Below are positions 1-6,512 of a stretch of 6,637 nt of DNA, piece by piece. The translations under genes and the position numbers were made by a program. The number at the start of each line of letters is the position of its first letter. The stretch's first letter is position 1. Under the pieces are notes generated by a model that was not told where the DNA came from, ran no database searches, and saw nothing but the letters and a program-made list of their open reading frames with translations. This DNA comes from Bacteroidota bacterium (GTDB lineage Bacteria > Bacteroidota > Bacteroidia > Flavobacteriales_D > Crocinitomicaceae), in NCBI GenBank assembly GCA_016866415.1, contig VGML01000115.1, positions 1 through 6,637 of the forward strand, written 5' to 3'.

Positions 1-1
1 G

Positions 2-667
2 ACTTCCAAAGAGCGCTCTTTAGCATTCCTTGAATTACCAAATGCTGAGCAACTTGCGAATGATCCAATCATGAAACTATCCAATGAAATGTTAGGTCAT
101 TTAAATGCAAGAACTGACGAATTGACTAAACTTCAAAATGATTTTGGTCGTGCTTATCGTTTACTAGTTGACGGAATGCGTCAGTCTGGCTTGAGCCCAG
201 TGAAATATCCAGATGCGAATAGTACACTTCGTTTAACTTATGGAAAAGTGAGTGCACTTCCTGCAGACAAGCGTAACGATGCAAAAGTGAATTACTATAC
301 CACTTTGCAAGGAACAATCAAAAAATACAAGCCAAATGATGAAGAATTCGATCTTCCGAAACGATTAATCGAGTTGAACGATAAGAAAGATTTTGGTGAA
401 TACGCTGATAAAGGTGGATACATGCCTGTAAATTTCCTAACGAATAATGACATCACAGGAGGTAATTCAGGCTCACCAGTATTAAATGGAAACGGAGAAT
501 TAATTGGATTGGCGTTTGATGGCAACATAGAAGCCATGGCTGGCGATGTTATTTTTGATAGCAAGCTGCAAAAAACAATCAATGTTGACATTCGATACGT
601 ACTGTTTATAATCGATAAATATGCTGGTGCAAAACACATTGTTGACGAAATGACGATAATTAGATAA
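2..667 (+). CDS. S46 family serine dipeptidyl-peptidase, DPP7-like, C-terminal part (5' end outside window)
   Basis: This is the last 221 residues of a peptidase that removes dipeptides from peptide N-termini in the periplasm; Bacteroidota use such enzymes to feed on peptides. The frame is open to the left window edge, so the Met codon at 71 is internal. Full S46 enzymes are about 700 residues, so roughly 30% is visible. The catalytic serine sits in GGNSGSPV (Ser codon 467-469); the catalytic His and Asp lie upstream of the window. Eighteen residues after the Ser is the Gly of FDGN. In the Porphyromonas numbering this is position 673, which is Gly in DPP7 and Arg in the acidic-specific DPP11, so I infer a DPP7-like preference for hydrophobic P1. 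The usual FDGNWE reads FDGNIE here. The C-terminus (NVDIRYVLFIIDK, then DEM) is typical of the family, and there is no T9SS tail. A terminator follows 21 nt after the stop. Confidence 0.93.
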   Translation, partial: TSKERSLAFLELPNAEQLANDPIMKLSNEMLGHLNARTDELTKLQNDFGRAYRLLVDGMRQSGLSPVKYPDANSTLRLTYGKVSALPADKRNDAKVNYYTTLQGTIKKYKPNDEEFDLPKRLIELNDKKDFGEYADKGGYMPVNFLTNNDITGGNSGSPVLNGNGELIGLAFDGNIEAMAGDVIFDSKLQKTINVDIRYVLFIIDKYAGAKHIVDEMTIIR

Positions 668-688
668 TTACAAAGTTGAATAGCAGTT

Positions 689-720
689 AAAAGCCTCGTT
701 TGAAAAAACGGGGCTTTTTT
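689..720 (+). terminator. Rho-independent terminator of the S46 peptidase gene
   Basis: A 13-bp stem (689-701 pairing with 706-718, one G-U wobble at 696/711) is closed by a GAAA tetraloop (702-705). The descending arm ends in a run of six T (715-720). It lies 21 nt after the S46 stop codon and separates that gene from the fur transcript. Because the ascending arm starts with AAAA, the stem could also work in the minus direction, but no minus-strand gene ends here. Confidence 0.88.
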
Positions 721-787
721 AGTAAATAATTCGTATTGAAAGAGAAAATAACTTTGTTTATTTACCTAATTATCAATAATGAAATTC

Positions 788-838
788 AGTTGATTTTAGT
801 TCATAATGTGTTGAAAAAGTATCACTTCCCAATCAACT
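788..838. repeat. 8-bp perfect inverted repeat in the fur leader region
   Basis: AGTTGATT at 788-795 and AATCAACT at 831-838 are exact reverse complements separated by 35 nt. About 10 bp upstream, ATTAT-CA-ATAAT (769-780) is a separate short AT-rich palindrome. Both lie between the S46 terminator and the fur start and could be operator or leader structure. In AT-rich DNA such repeats also arise by chance, so no regulator is assigned. Confidence 0.3.
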
Positions 839-867
839 ATAGAAAGAGTCACTCAGTTAAAAATAAT

Positions 868-875
868 TAAATTTG
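868..875 (+). promoter_or_regulatory. Candidate Bacteroidota -7 element for the fur cluster
   Basis: TAAATTTG matches the Bacteroidota -7 consensus TAnnTTTG exactly. It would start transcription at about 881-883, giving a very short leader before the ATG at 889. I see no convincing TTG -33 element at 17-23 nt upstream, which weakens the call. A second exact match, TAACTTTG at 749-756, also lacks a correctly spaced -33 element and could be an alternative start with a leader of about 125 nt. Confidence 0.4.
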
Positions 876-888
876 CGTGTAACTAACA

Positions 889-1338
889 ATGACAAACGAA
901 GAACTAAAGGGAATTGTTAAGGATATTTTTGCTGCCTATTTGGAGCAGAATGGTCACCGAAAAACACCGGAACGCTTTGCCATACTCGCTGAAATTTATG
1001 ATTATGAAGGGCACTTTGACATTGAGTCGCTCTACATCAAAATGAAAAACCACAATTACCGCGTTTCAAGAGCAACATTGTATAATACCATCGACTTACT
1101 TTTGGCTTGTAACTTGGTTCGAAAACATCAATTTGGTAAGAACATCGCCCAATTCGAAAAATCCCATGGCTCAAAGCAACATGATCATGTTATTTGCACG
1201 GATACAGGTGAAGTTTTTGAATTCTGTGATCCGCGAATTCAACAAATTAAGCAAACAATTGAAGAACTTTTTGGAGTGCAGGTACAGCACCACTCTCTTT
1301 ATTTTTACGGCGTTAAATCTAATTCAAAATCGAAATGA
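889..1338 (+). CDS. Fur family transcriptional regulator
   Basis: This 149-residue protein has the Fur layout: an N-terminal winged helix (about 15-85, recognition-helix region RVSRATLYNTIDLL at 58-71) followed by a metal-binding dimerisation domain (QHDHVIC at 97-103, then HHSLYFYG at 134-141). Hand alignment to E. coli Fur keeps the ligands equivalent to His33, Glu81, His88, Asp89, His90 and His125 (here His42, Glu90, His98, Asp99, His100, His135). The equivalent of His87 is Gln97 and of Glu108 is Gln118. The structural zinc site is broken: Cys103 is present, its CxxC partner is Thr106, and there is no C-terminal Cys pair. It therefore belongs to a divergent Bacteroidota branch, and I cannot say whether it senses iron, peroxide or zinc. 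An in-frame TAA at 880-882 makes 889 the only ATG start. Its stop overlaps the STAS gene by 4 nt. The match to the family is clear; the specific symbol is withheld. Confidence 0.93.
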   Translation: MTNEELKGIVKDIFAAYLEQNGHRKTPERFAILAEIYDYEGHFDIESLYIKMKNHNYRVSRATLYNTIDLLLACNLVRKHQFGKNIAQFEKSHGSKQHDHVICTDTGEVFEFCDPRIQQIKQTIEELFGVQVQHHSLYFYGVKSNSKSK

Positions 1339-1673
1339 GTTTTAGTTTAAATCAACACAACATGGAGCAGTTGCTCGTTTTAGAAATGTCTGGAAAAATT
1401 CTTTCAGATGGAGACTTAGAAACGGCCAAAGCATCGCTAGATAAAATTACAAACTGGAATATCGTAATGGATTTGAGTAACCTGACGCATTCGAATTCAA
1501 GTGGTATCGCCTTTATGATTAAGACATTAACACGTTCTCGAATCAATAACGGGGATGTAGCAATGGTAAAACCGAATGCACAATTGGCTAAGTTATTTGA
1601 AATCACGAAAATGCACGAGGTTTTTAGCATTTATGATTCATTAGAAGAAGCGAAAAAACATTTCAATAAATAG
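1335..1673 (+). CDS. STAS domain protein (anti-sigma factor antagonist-like)
   Basis: This 112-residue protein is a single STAS domain like SpoIIAA/RsbV, proteins that bind anti-sigma kinases when unphosphorylated. The visible core is a beta strand (about 12-19), IVMDLSNL (43-50), the phosphosite loop HSNSSGIAFMI (52-62), then VAMVKPN and a C-terminal helix ending in EEAKKHFNK. The usual DSSG motif reads NSSG (54-57): the Asp before the phosphorylatable serine is Asn, while Ser55 and Ser56 are kept. No serine kinase or phosphatase is visible nearby, so its partner is unknown; it could act without phosphorylation. The start ATG overlaps the fur stop (ATGA), implying translational coupling. purA follows after 41 nt. 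Family membership is confident; a role in sigma-factor partner switching is only inferred. Confidence 0.85.
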   Translation: MSFSLNQHNMEQLLVLEMSGKILSDGDLETAKASLDKITNWNIVMDLSNLTHSNSSGIAFMIKTLTRSRINNGDVAMVKPNAQLAKLFEITKMHEVFSIYDSLEEAKKHFNK

Positions 1674-1714
1674 ATTTCTCATACGTTATAATTACGAGTA
1701 AAAGTAAAACTTAA

Positions 1715-2986
1715 ATGAAGGTAGATGTATTGTTAGGCCTGCAATGGGGCGACGAAGGAAAAGGAAAAATTGTAGACGTTCTAACCCCAGAATACGACAT
1801 TATTGCACGTTTTCAAGGTGGGCCAAATGCGGGACACACACTTGAATTTGAAGGAATCAAACACGTTTTACATACGATACCATCTGGGATTTTTCATTCG
1901 AATGTGATTAATTTAGTTGGGAACGGAGTTGTAATAGATCCAGTAATTTTCAAAGCAGAATTAGACAAACTTGCACCTTTCAATATCGATTTTTCGAATA
2001 GGTTGTATATTTCCAAAAAAGCACACTTGATTCTACCGACTCACCGCTTATTGGACGCTGCCTCAGAAAATGCCAAGGGGAAAAATAAAATTGGTTCAAC
2101 CTTGAAAGGAATTGGACCAACTTACATGGATAAAACTGGTCGGAATGGACTTCGAGTTGGTGACATTTTTTCACCGAACTTTAAAGAGAAATACGATGCC
2201 CTGGTTGAAAAACATGTTGGAATGCTCAAGCATTACGAAGGTTTCGAGTTTGATATCAAAGCCCACGAAGCTGCTTGGATGGAAGGAATTGAAGTTCTTC
2301 GCAGTTTACACGCAGTTGACAGTGAACATTTCCTAAACAAAGTCTTACTTGAAGGTAAAAAAGTACTTGCTGAAGGTGCACAAGGAACGATGTTGGATAT
2401 CGATTTCGGAACCTATCCATTTGTAACTTCTTCAAACACAGTTACTGCTGGAACCTGCACAGGACTTGGAATTGCCCCAACTCGTATCGGAAAAGTAATT
2501 GGAATCTTCAAAGCATACTGCACCCGAGTTGGTAGTGGTCCCTTCCCTACTGAGTTAGATAATGAAGTTGGGGAAGCCATTCGTACAGAAGGTCGAGAAT
2601 TTGGAGCAACTACAGGTAGACCGAGACGTTGTGGTTGGATCGATTTAGTACAAATGCGCTATGCCATTATGATTAATGGGGTCACCGAACTTTCGATGAT
2701 GAAAGCGGATGTACTTAGTATTTTTGATTCAATTCAAGTTTGCACGCATTACTTGGTGAATGGCGAAAAAGTTACAGATTTTCCATTTGATGTAAACGAC
2801 TTGGATTACACTCCTGTATACGAATCACTTCCGGGATGGAATTGTGATTTGACACAGTTGGATGACTATTCCAAATCACCTGAGGAACTTAAAAAGTATG
2901 TTTCTTATCTAGAGGAAAAACTACAAGTTCCAATTAAAGTGGTTTCAGTTGGCCCTGATAGAAAACAAACACTTTCAAACGCTTGA
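1715..2986 (+). CDS. purA: Adenylosuccinate synthase
   Basis: It makes adenylosuccinate from IMP and aspartate using GTP, the first committed step from IMP to AMP, in the cytoplasm. The 423-residue length is normal and residue numbers nearly match E. coli PurA. QWGDEGKGK (10-18) is the GTP-binding loop with catalytic Asp13, and NAGHT (38-42) carries catalytic His41. GIGPTYMDKTGRNGLRVGD (132-150) has the IMP-binding Lys140 and Arg143, and GATTGRPRRCGW (297-308) is the aspartate-binding loop. EGAQGTMLDIDFGTYPFVTSSN (220-241) is also typical. No truncation or missing key residue is seen. An in-frame TAA sits directly before the ATG, fixing the start. It follows the STAS gene by 41 nt, a stretch with no terminator, and overlaps the next gene by 4 nt. 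My recollection is that a Fur-family gene next to purA recurs in Bacteroidota; this was not checked. Confidence 0.98.
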   Translation: MKVDVLLGLQWGDEGKGKIVDVLTPEYDIIARFQGGPNAGHTLEFEGIKHVLHTIPSGIFHSNVINLVGNGVVIDPVIFKAELDKLAPFNIDFSNRLYISKKAHLILPTHRLLDAASENAKGKNKIGSTLKGIGPTYMDKTGRNGLRVGDIFSPNFKEKYDALVEKHVGMLKHYEGFEFDIKAHEAAWMEGIEVLRSLHAVDSEHFLNKVLLEGKKVLAEGAQGTMLDIDFGTYPFVTSSNTVTAGTCTGLGIAPTRIGKVIGIFKAYCTRVGSGPFPTELDNEVGEAIRTEGREFGATTGRPRRCGWIDLVQMRYAIMINGVTELSMMKADVLSIFDSIQVCTHYLVNGEKVTDFPFDVNDLDYTPVYESLPGWNCDLTQLDDYSKSPEELKKYVSYLEEKLQVPIKVVSVGPDRKQTLSNA

Positions 2987-4518
2987 TTCAAAAAAAACAT
3001 ATCCTAAAATGTGCGCTTTTCACAGGCGCATTTTTTTTAAGTGGTATTTTATTGAGTCAAAATAACCTATTACAACTACTTCCCGGATCAGAGAAAATGT
3101 ACTTCGATAAAAAAACGGGGCTGCATCGCTTGGTGGGATCCGTAAGTTTTAATTATCAAGGAAATACCATGTTTTGTGATTCAGCTCATTACCAAGAACG
3201 AAATAAAATCGTTCGGGCTTATGGGAATGTACAAATTCGAAAGAATGATATCAATTTGTTCTGTGACTCACTCTTTTATAACGGGAGTTTAAAATATGCC
3301 AAACTTTGGGGACACGTGCGTGTAAGAGACAGCGAGTATAAAATCACAACGGACTCACTTGATTATGATGCAAAGAACGGAAAGGCAATTTACAGAAGAT
3401 TTGGAACCATTGAATCTATTGTTTCAGATGAGAAAATAACCAGTCGAACAGGTTATTTCTACCCAAACAAAGGAAGTTTCTTCTTCAGTGGGAATGTAAA
3501 TTACAAAAAAGAAAAACTAGCAATTACCACTGACACGCTCCAGTTTTCTTATGAAAAACAGACGAGTTATTTTTACGGCCCTACAAAAATCATCAATGAT
3601 ACGGTAACGATTCTTTGCAAAAAAGGCTGGTACAACGTGCAAAAAGAAGAAGGCGTTCTTTACCAAAAAGCAGAAATTATTCAGAAAAATTCATTGATTC
3701 GTGGTGATACGCTTTATTATAACGGTCAAAAACAAGCTTACGAAGGAAAGGGTAACGTTTTTTACAAAGATTATGAACAGAATATGGTTTTCCTCGGAAA
3801 TCGCGCCTATTCAAGTAATGAAAAACATTATGCTTATCTCACTGGCAAAGCTATAGCATTTAAAGTCAAGGACAAAGACACAATTTTCATTCATGCCGAT
3901 TCGCTTCACCTTTTCCGAGATACTTTAAATAAAACCAAGGAAATTACTGGAAATAGAAACGTCAAGATTTACAACAATTCCATTCAGTGTGTTGCTGATT
4001 CGGCATTTTATTTACCAAATGAGAATTTACTTTATTTGCGATCAAAACCTATTGTTTGGGCTCAAAACACAGAATTGAAAGGGACGAAAATGGATGTTTT
4101 CTTAAAAGACACGTTGGTTGAAAAAATTCTAGTTTCTGGAAATGCTAATGCAATAATGGAAGTTGATTCTGGAAATTATTACAACCAAATCGCAGGAAAG
4201 GATATGATCGCCTGGTTTGAAAACAATGAAGTCGTCCGAACCGATGTACAAGGAAATGCACATACCATATATTTCCCTGAAGAGACTAGCAAAACAGACT
4301 CAAGTTTCACAAAAAAACGAATGGGAATGAATCGCGTAATGGCTTCTGATTTAAGAATTTACCTTGATAGTGGCGAAGTAAAAGGAATTACCTATTTAGA
4401 CAAACCTGACGGAGTTTTCTATCCAATGGATCAAATAAAAACAACCGAACAATTCATCAATGGGTTTTGTTTGACTCCTGCTTTACGACCAAAATCGGCA
4501 TTGGATTTAATCAAATAG
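2983..4518 (+). CDS. OstA/LptA-like periplasmic LPS-transport protein
   Basis: This 511-residue exported protein resembles the Bacteroidota OstA-like family, related to LptA and the N-terminal domain of LptD, which form the periplasmic bridge carrying LPS to the outer membrane. Residues 1-25 form a signal peptide (KKH, a hydrophobic run, then cleavage near LLSQ). From about 50 to 375 the protein is built of roughly ten diverged 22-30 residue units of the form GNV-x-(about 8)-DSLxY. Clear examples are GNVQIRKNDINLFCDSLFYN (81-100), GHVRVRDSEYKITTDSLDYD (110-129) and GNVNYKKEKLAITTDTLQFS (170-189), as expected for stacked beta-jellyroll strands. The start is TTG, sharing TTGA with the purA stop; the first in-frame ATG is residue 39, after the signal peptide, so TTG is preferred. 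The C-terminal 100 residues fit the repeat poorly. Family is confident; the exact Lpt role is inferred. Confidence 0.88.
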   Translation: MIQKKHILKCALFTGAFFLSGILLSQNNLLQLLPGSEKMYFDKKTGLHRLVGSVSFNYQGNTMFCDSAHYQERNKIVRAYGNVQIRKNDINLFCDSLFYNGSLKYAKLWGHVRVRDSEYKITTDSLDYDAKNGKAIYRRFGTIESIVSDEKITSRTGYFYPNKGSFFFSGNVNYKKEKLAITTDTLQFSYEKQTSYFYGPTKIINDTVTILCKKGWYNVQKEEGVLYQKAEIIQKNSLIRGDTLYYNGQKQAYEGKGNVFYKDYEQNMVFLGNRAYSSNEKHYAYLTGKAIAFKVKDKDTIFIHADSLHLFRDTLNKTKEITGNRNVKIYNNSIQCVADSAFYLPNENLLYLRSKPIVWAQNTELKGTKMDVFLKDTLVEKILVSGNANAIMEVDSGNYYNQIAGKDMIAWFENNEVVRTDVQGNAHTIYFPEETSKTDSSFTKKRMGMNRVMASDLRIYLDSGEVKGITYLDKPDGVFYPMDQIKTTEQFINGFCLTPALRPKSALDLIK

Positions 4519-4534
4519 TAGTATATTTTTTCAC

Positions 4535-4570
4535 TTTTGATACAATTAACCCAAACGATTTTTAATTTAG
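4535..4570 (+). promoter_or_regulatory. Weak candidate promoter for the YqgE/AlgH gene
   Basis: TTTTG (4535-4539) followed 23 nt later by TAATTTAG (4563-4570) resembles the Bacteroidota -33/-7 pair, with one mismatch in the -7 element (A for T at its seventh base) and the longest accepted spacing. It would give a leader of about 10 nt before the ATG at 4586. No terminator hairpin follows the OstA-like gene, so read-through from the upstream cluster is equally possible. Confidence 0.28.
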
Positions 4571-4585
4571 CTTTAATATGTCACA

Positions 4586-5167
4586 ATGAAAAAAATTGAT
4601 TTTTCTTTCAAGAACAATGAACCTACTGCAAAAGGAAGTTTACTCATTTCCGATCCTTTTTCAGATGACGTTTATTTTGGACGTTCAGTTGTTTTGATTT
4701 GTGAACACAATGATGAAGGCACTTTTGGGTTTGTTTTGAATAATTACATTGATATTGATCTACATCAATTAGACGATAGTTTTCCGGATATCAATGCTCG
4801 AATTAGCTTTGGCGGACCCGTATCCAAAGAGAATTTGTATTATATCCATTGCTTTTCAGATATTACAAATACGCTTGAAATTCGCAAAGGATTATATTAT
4901 GGCGGCGACTTCGATGAAATCTGTGAACAAATAAAAAATACTGAAAATCCGAACAAAGAAATTCGTTTTTTCGTCGGTTATTCGGGATGGAGTTCGGGTC
5001 AATTGGACGAAGAAATAAAAAACGAAAGTTGGATTACTGCAAATAATATTTCAACTGAAAAAATTCTTGATACAAGATTGGACGATCTATGGAAAATCTG
5101 CTTGGAAAAACAAGGTCTACGATTTAAAATGATGACAAAATTCCCAAGAAACCCAATGGATAATTAA
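4586..5167 (+). CDS. YqgE/AlgH family protein (DUF179)
   Basis: This 193-residue cytoplasmic protein is a member of the widespread YqgE/AlgH family, whose biochemical role is not settled; AlgH was linked to alginate regulation in Pseudomonas. The family motifs appear in order: GSLLISDPF (17-25), RSVVLICEH (33-41), GFVLN (48-52), GGPV (76-79), GYSGWSSGQL (131-140) with the following acidic pair, Trp149, DDLW (166-169) and FPRNP (186-190). Length is normal and there is no signal peptide or membrane segment. An in-frame TAA at 4574-4576 upstream leaves ATG 4586 as the start; the ATG at 4578 is out of frame. It is 67 nt after the OstA-like gene in the same direction. No neighbour suggests a specific function. 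Confidence 0.95.
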   Translation: MKKIDFSFKNNEPTAKGSLLISDPFSDDVYFGRSVVLICEHNDEGTFGFVLNNYIDIDLHQLDDSFPDINARISFGGPVSKENLYYIHCFSDITNTLEIRKGLYYGGDFDEICEQIKNTENPNKEIRFFVGYSGWSSGQLDEEIKNESWITANNISTEKILDTRLDDLWKICLEKQGLRFKMMTKFPRNPMDN

Positions 5168-5281
5168 ATGAGTTATTCTTTTAAAATCCAAACTTTCTTC
5201 GCACTGTTTTCTATTGATAAAATAAAAACCATTACTAAGTTTATCCAAATTGATTTAAAATTCAACTTTACAAAAAAAAAC

Positions 5282-5289
5282 TATTTTCG
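5282..5289 (+). promoter_or_regulatory. Very weak -7-like element before the T9SS gene
   Basis: TATTTTCG differs from TAnnTTTG by one base. It predicts transcription starting near 5295, which would leave about 30 nt before the ATG at 5329 but only a few bases before the ATG at 5302, mildly favouring the downstream start. No TTG lies at proper spacing upstream. Confidence 0.2.
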
Positions 5290-5328
5290 TTTAATATTCA
5301 AATGTGTTTCTTACTAAAAAATGAACTT

Positions 5329-6378
5329 ATGCGAACACTAACTTTTTATTTATTGGTGATTATACCTTATTTTGGTTTTGGACAAATAACCATAGAACAA
5401 TCAGACATGCCTTCTGTCGGCGACGTAATTCCGCGCCGTTCTGATACCTTAACACCCCTGACAGGACCGGGTCCAAGCGGTGCAAATCAAGCCTGGGAGA
5501 TGACAGAAACAAGTTTCTACGTGGTGCAGGAAAATACAAATGTTGTATCCGCAAGTTCCACTCCCAACGGATCTAATTTTCCAAGTGCAAATTTGGCCAT
5601 GACTCTGGACAATTCCAATTATTTGTATTTTGGGAGTTCTCCAACTTCTTTTACTTGTTTGGGATATACAGGTGATTTACTGAATACCGGTTCACCCATT
5701 ACCGTAAATTTTTCTCCCGATTTAACCCTTCATCAGTTTCCTCGGACGTATAACTCTACCTTCGATGACAATTTTATAATTGACGTTACAATTCCAGCAG
5801 CCTCTATCAATCCTATTCTGAATCAAATTAGATTCAAGCGGACGTCACAAGTGAATGATGTAACGGACGGATGGGGAGTCATTCATACACCGGGGGATAA
5901 ATACTACAATGTGCTTAGAGTTCATACGACTACCATTTCGATTGATTCTATCTGGGCATTGCCGCTTTTCCCCCCGACGTGGACATTGGTATCAACGAGT
6001 CAAGATACTACCGAGTCGTATGTATGGCTCGCGAAAGACGGAAAATTAGCCGTTGCAGAAATGAGTTTTGACACGCTTGGAGCACCTAAAATTTTTAAAT
6101 GGACAGAATTACCCGGAATTGCTTTGAATACCGATGAGTTCAGCTTAGACAGCGAGATTAAAGTATTTCCCAATCCATTCGGTTCAGCAATTCAGGTAAA
6201 TGTGCCCGATCGTTTTGTTGGTAAAAATTGTCAAATTCGCGATGTAGCAGGCCGTTTGATTTCAGTGGAATATTTTTCCGAAAGCAACAAAATGATAGCC
6301 ACCGATGCATGGCATTGCGGTGTTTATTTTCTTGAATTCGAGGGCTTAACTGCTCCAAGAAAAATTATGAAAAACTAA
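5329..6378 (+). CDS. Secreted protein of unknown function with T9SS type A sorting domain
   Basis: This 349-residue protein is predicted to be exported by Sec and then across the outer membrane by the type IX secretion system. MRTLTFYLLVIIPYFGFGQ is a clean signal peptide. The ATG at 5302 would add nine residues (MCFLLKNEL) ahead of it, so 5329 is preferred. The mature N-terminus reads QITIEQSDMPSVGDVIPR, a signature repeated in the minus-strand fragment just downstream. The middle (about 30-270) is beta-rich and Ser/Thr/Asn-rich with no enzyme motif I recognise. GWGVIHTPGDKYYNVLRV is a phrase I associate with other uncharacterised Bacteroidota secreted proteins. The last 70 residues are the type A sorting tail: VFPNPF (from about 6163), RDVAGRLIS, then GVYFLEF and a basic end. 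The gene stands alone, 161 nt after the YqgE gene. Function unknown; secretion class is confident. Confidence 0.87.
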   Translation: MRTLTFYLLVIIPYFGFGQITIEQSDMPSVGDVIPRRSDTLTPLTGPGPSGANQAWEMTETSFYVVQENTNVVSASSTPNGSNFPSANLAMTLDNSNYLYFGSSPTSFTCLGYTGDLLNTGSPITVNFSPDLTLHQFPRTYNSTFDDNFIIDVTIPAASINPILNQIRFKRTSQVNDVTDGWGVIHTPGDKYYNVLRVHTTTISIDSIWALPLFPPTWTLVSTSQDTTESYVWLAKDGKLAVAEMSFDTLGAPKIFKWTELPGIALNTDEFSLDSEIKVFPNPFGSAIQVNVPDRFVGKNCQIRDVAGRLISVEYFSESNKMIATDAWHCGVYFLEFEGLTAPRKIMKN

Positions 6379-6512
6379 GATTTGTTTATAGTATCCGATA
6401 TCCTGGGGATAATATCTCCCACAACTGCAGTATCCGTTTCATCGATAGTAATCTGTGCATTCAATTCTACCGAAATGAATGCTAAAAAGAATAATTGAAA
6501 TAAGAATTTCAT
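6375..6512 (-). pseudogene. Inverted N-terminal fragment of a paralog of the T9SS protein
   Basis: Reading the minus strand from ATG at 6512 to TAG at 6375 gives 45 residues: signal peptide MKFLFQLFFLAFISVELNA, then QITIDETDTAVVGDIIPR and a short tail ISDTINKS. The part after the signal peptide aligns without gaps to the mature start of the neighbouring T9SS protein, 14 of 23 residues identical (QITI, D, VGD, IPR, SDT), and the signal peptide falls at the same place. Similarity stops about 12 nt before the frame runs into the end of the neighbour, and the two stop codons overlap tail to tail. The body and sorting tail are absent. I read this as a truncated paralog; a genuine short secreted peptide is the alternative. 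No convincing promoter is seen in 6513-6637, where nothing else can be assigned. Confidence 0.7.

Noticed and set aside
295..639. 114-residue minus-strand frame opposite the S46 peptidase gene
   Set aside because: It is the antisense shadow of a clearly coding, conserved sequence and has no family features of its own.
1352..1630. 92-residue minus-strand frame opposite the STAS gene
   Set aside because: It is a shadow of the STAS coding frame; the forward strand carries the recognisable motifs.
1684..1706. TATAAT-containing, partly symmetric stretch between STAS and purA
   Set aside because: Bacteroidota primary sigma factors do not use TATAAT -10 elements, the symmetry is imperfect, and there is no matching upstream element.
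5168..5317. A 49-codon + strand frame starting at the base after the YqgE stop codon (MSYSFKIQTFF... ending CVSY)
   Set aside because: It is composed almost entirely of Lys, Phe, Ile, Asn and Thr as expected from random AT-rich DNA, has no recognisable motif, and runs through the likely promoter region of the T9SS gene.
5302..5328. Upstream ATG for the T9SS protein adding MCFLLKNEL
   Set aside because: The downstream ATG at 5329 gives a standard signal peptide with a basic residue right after Met; the extra segment adds a second hydrophobic patch and would begin only a few bases from a possible transcription start.
6397..6413. Small hairpin TATCC-TGG-GGATA downstream of the T9SS gene as a terminator
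   Set aside because: Only five base pairs, no T tract follows on either strand, and the bases are explained as part of the minus-strand paralog fragment.
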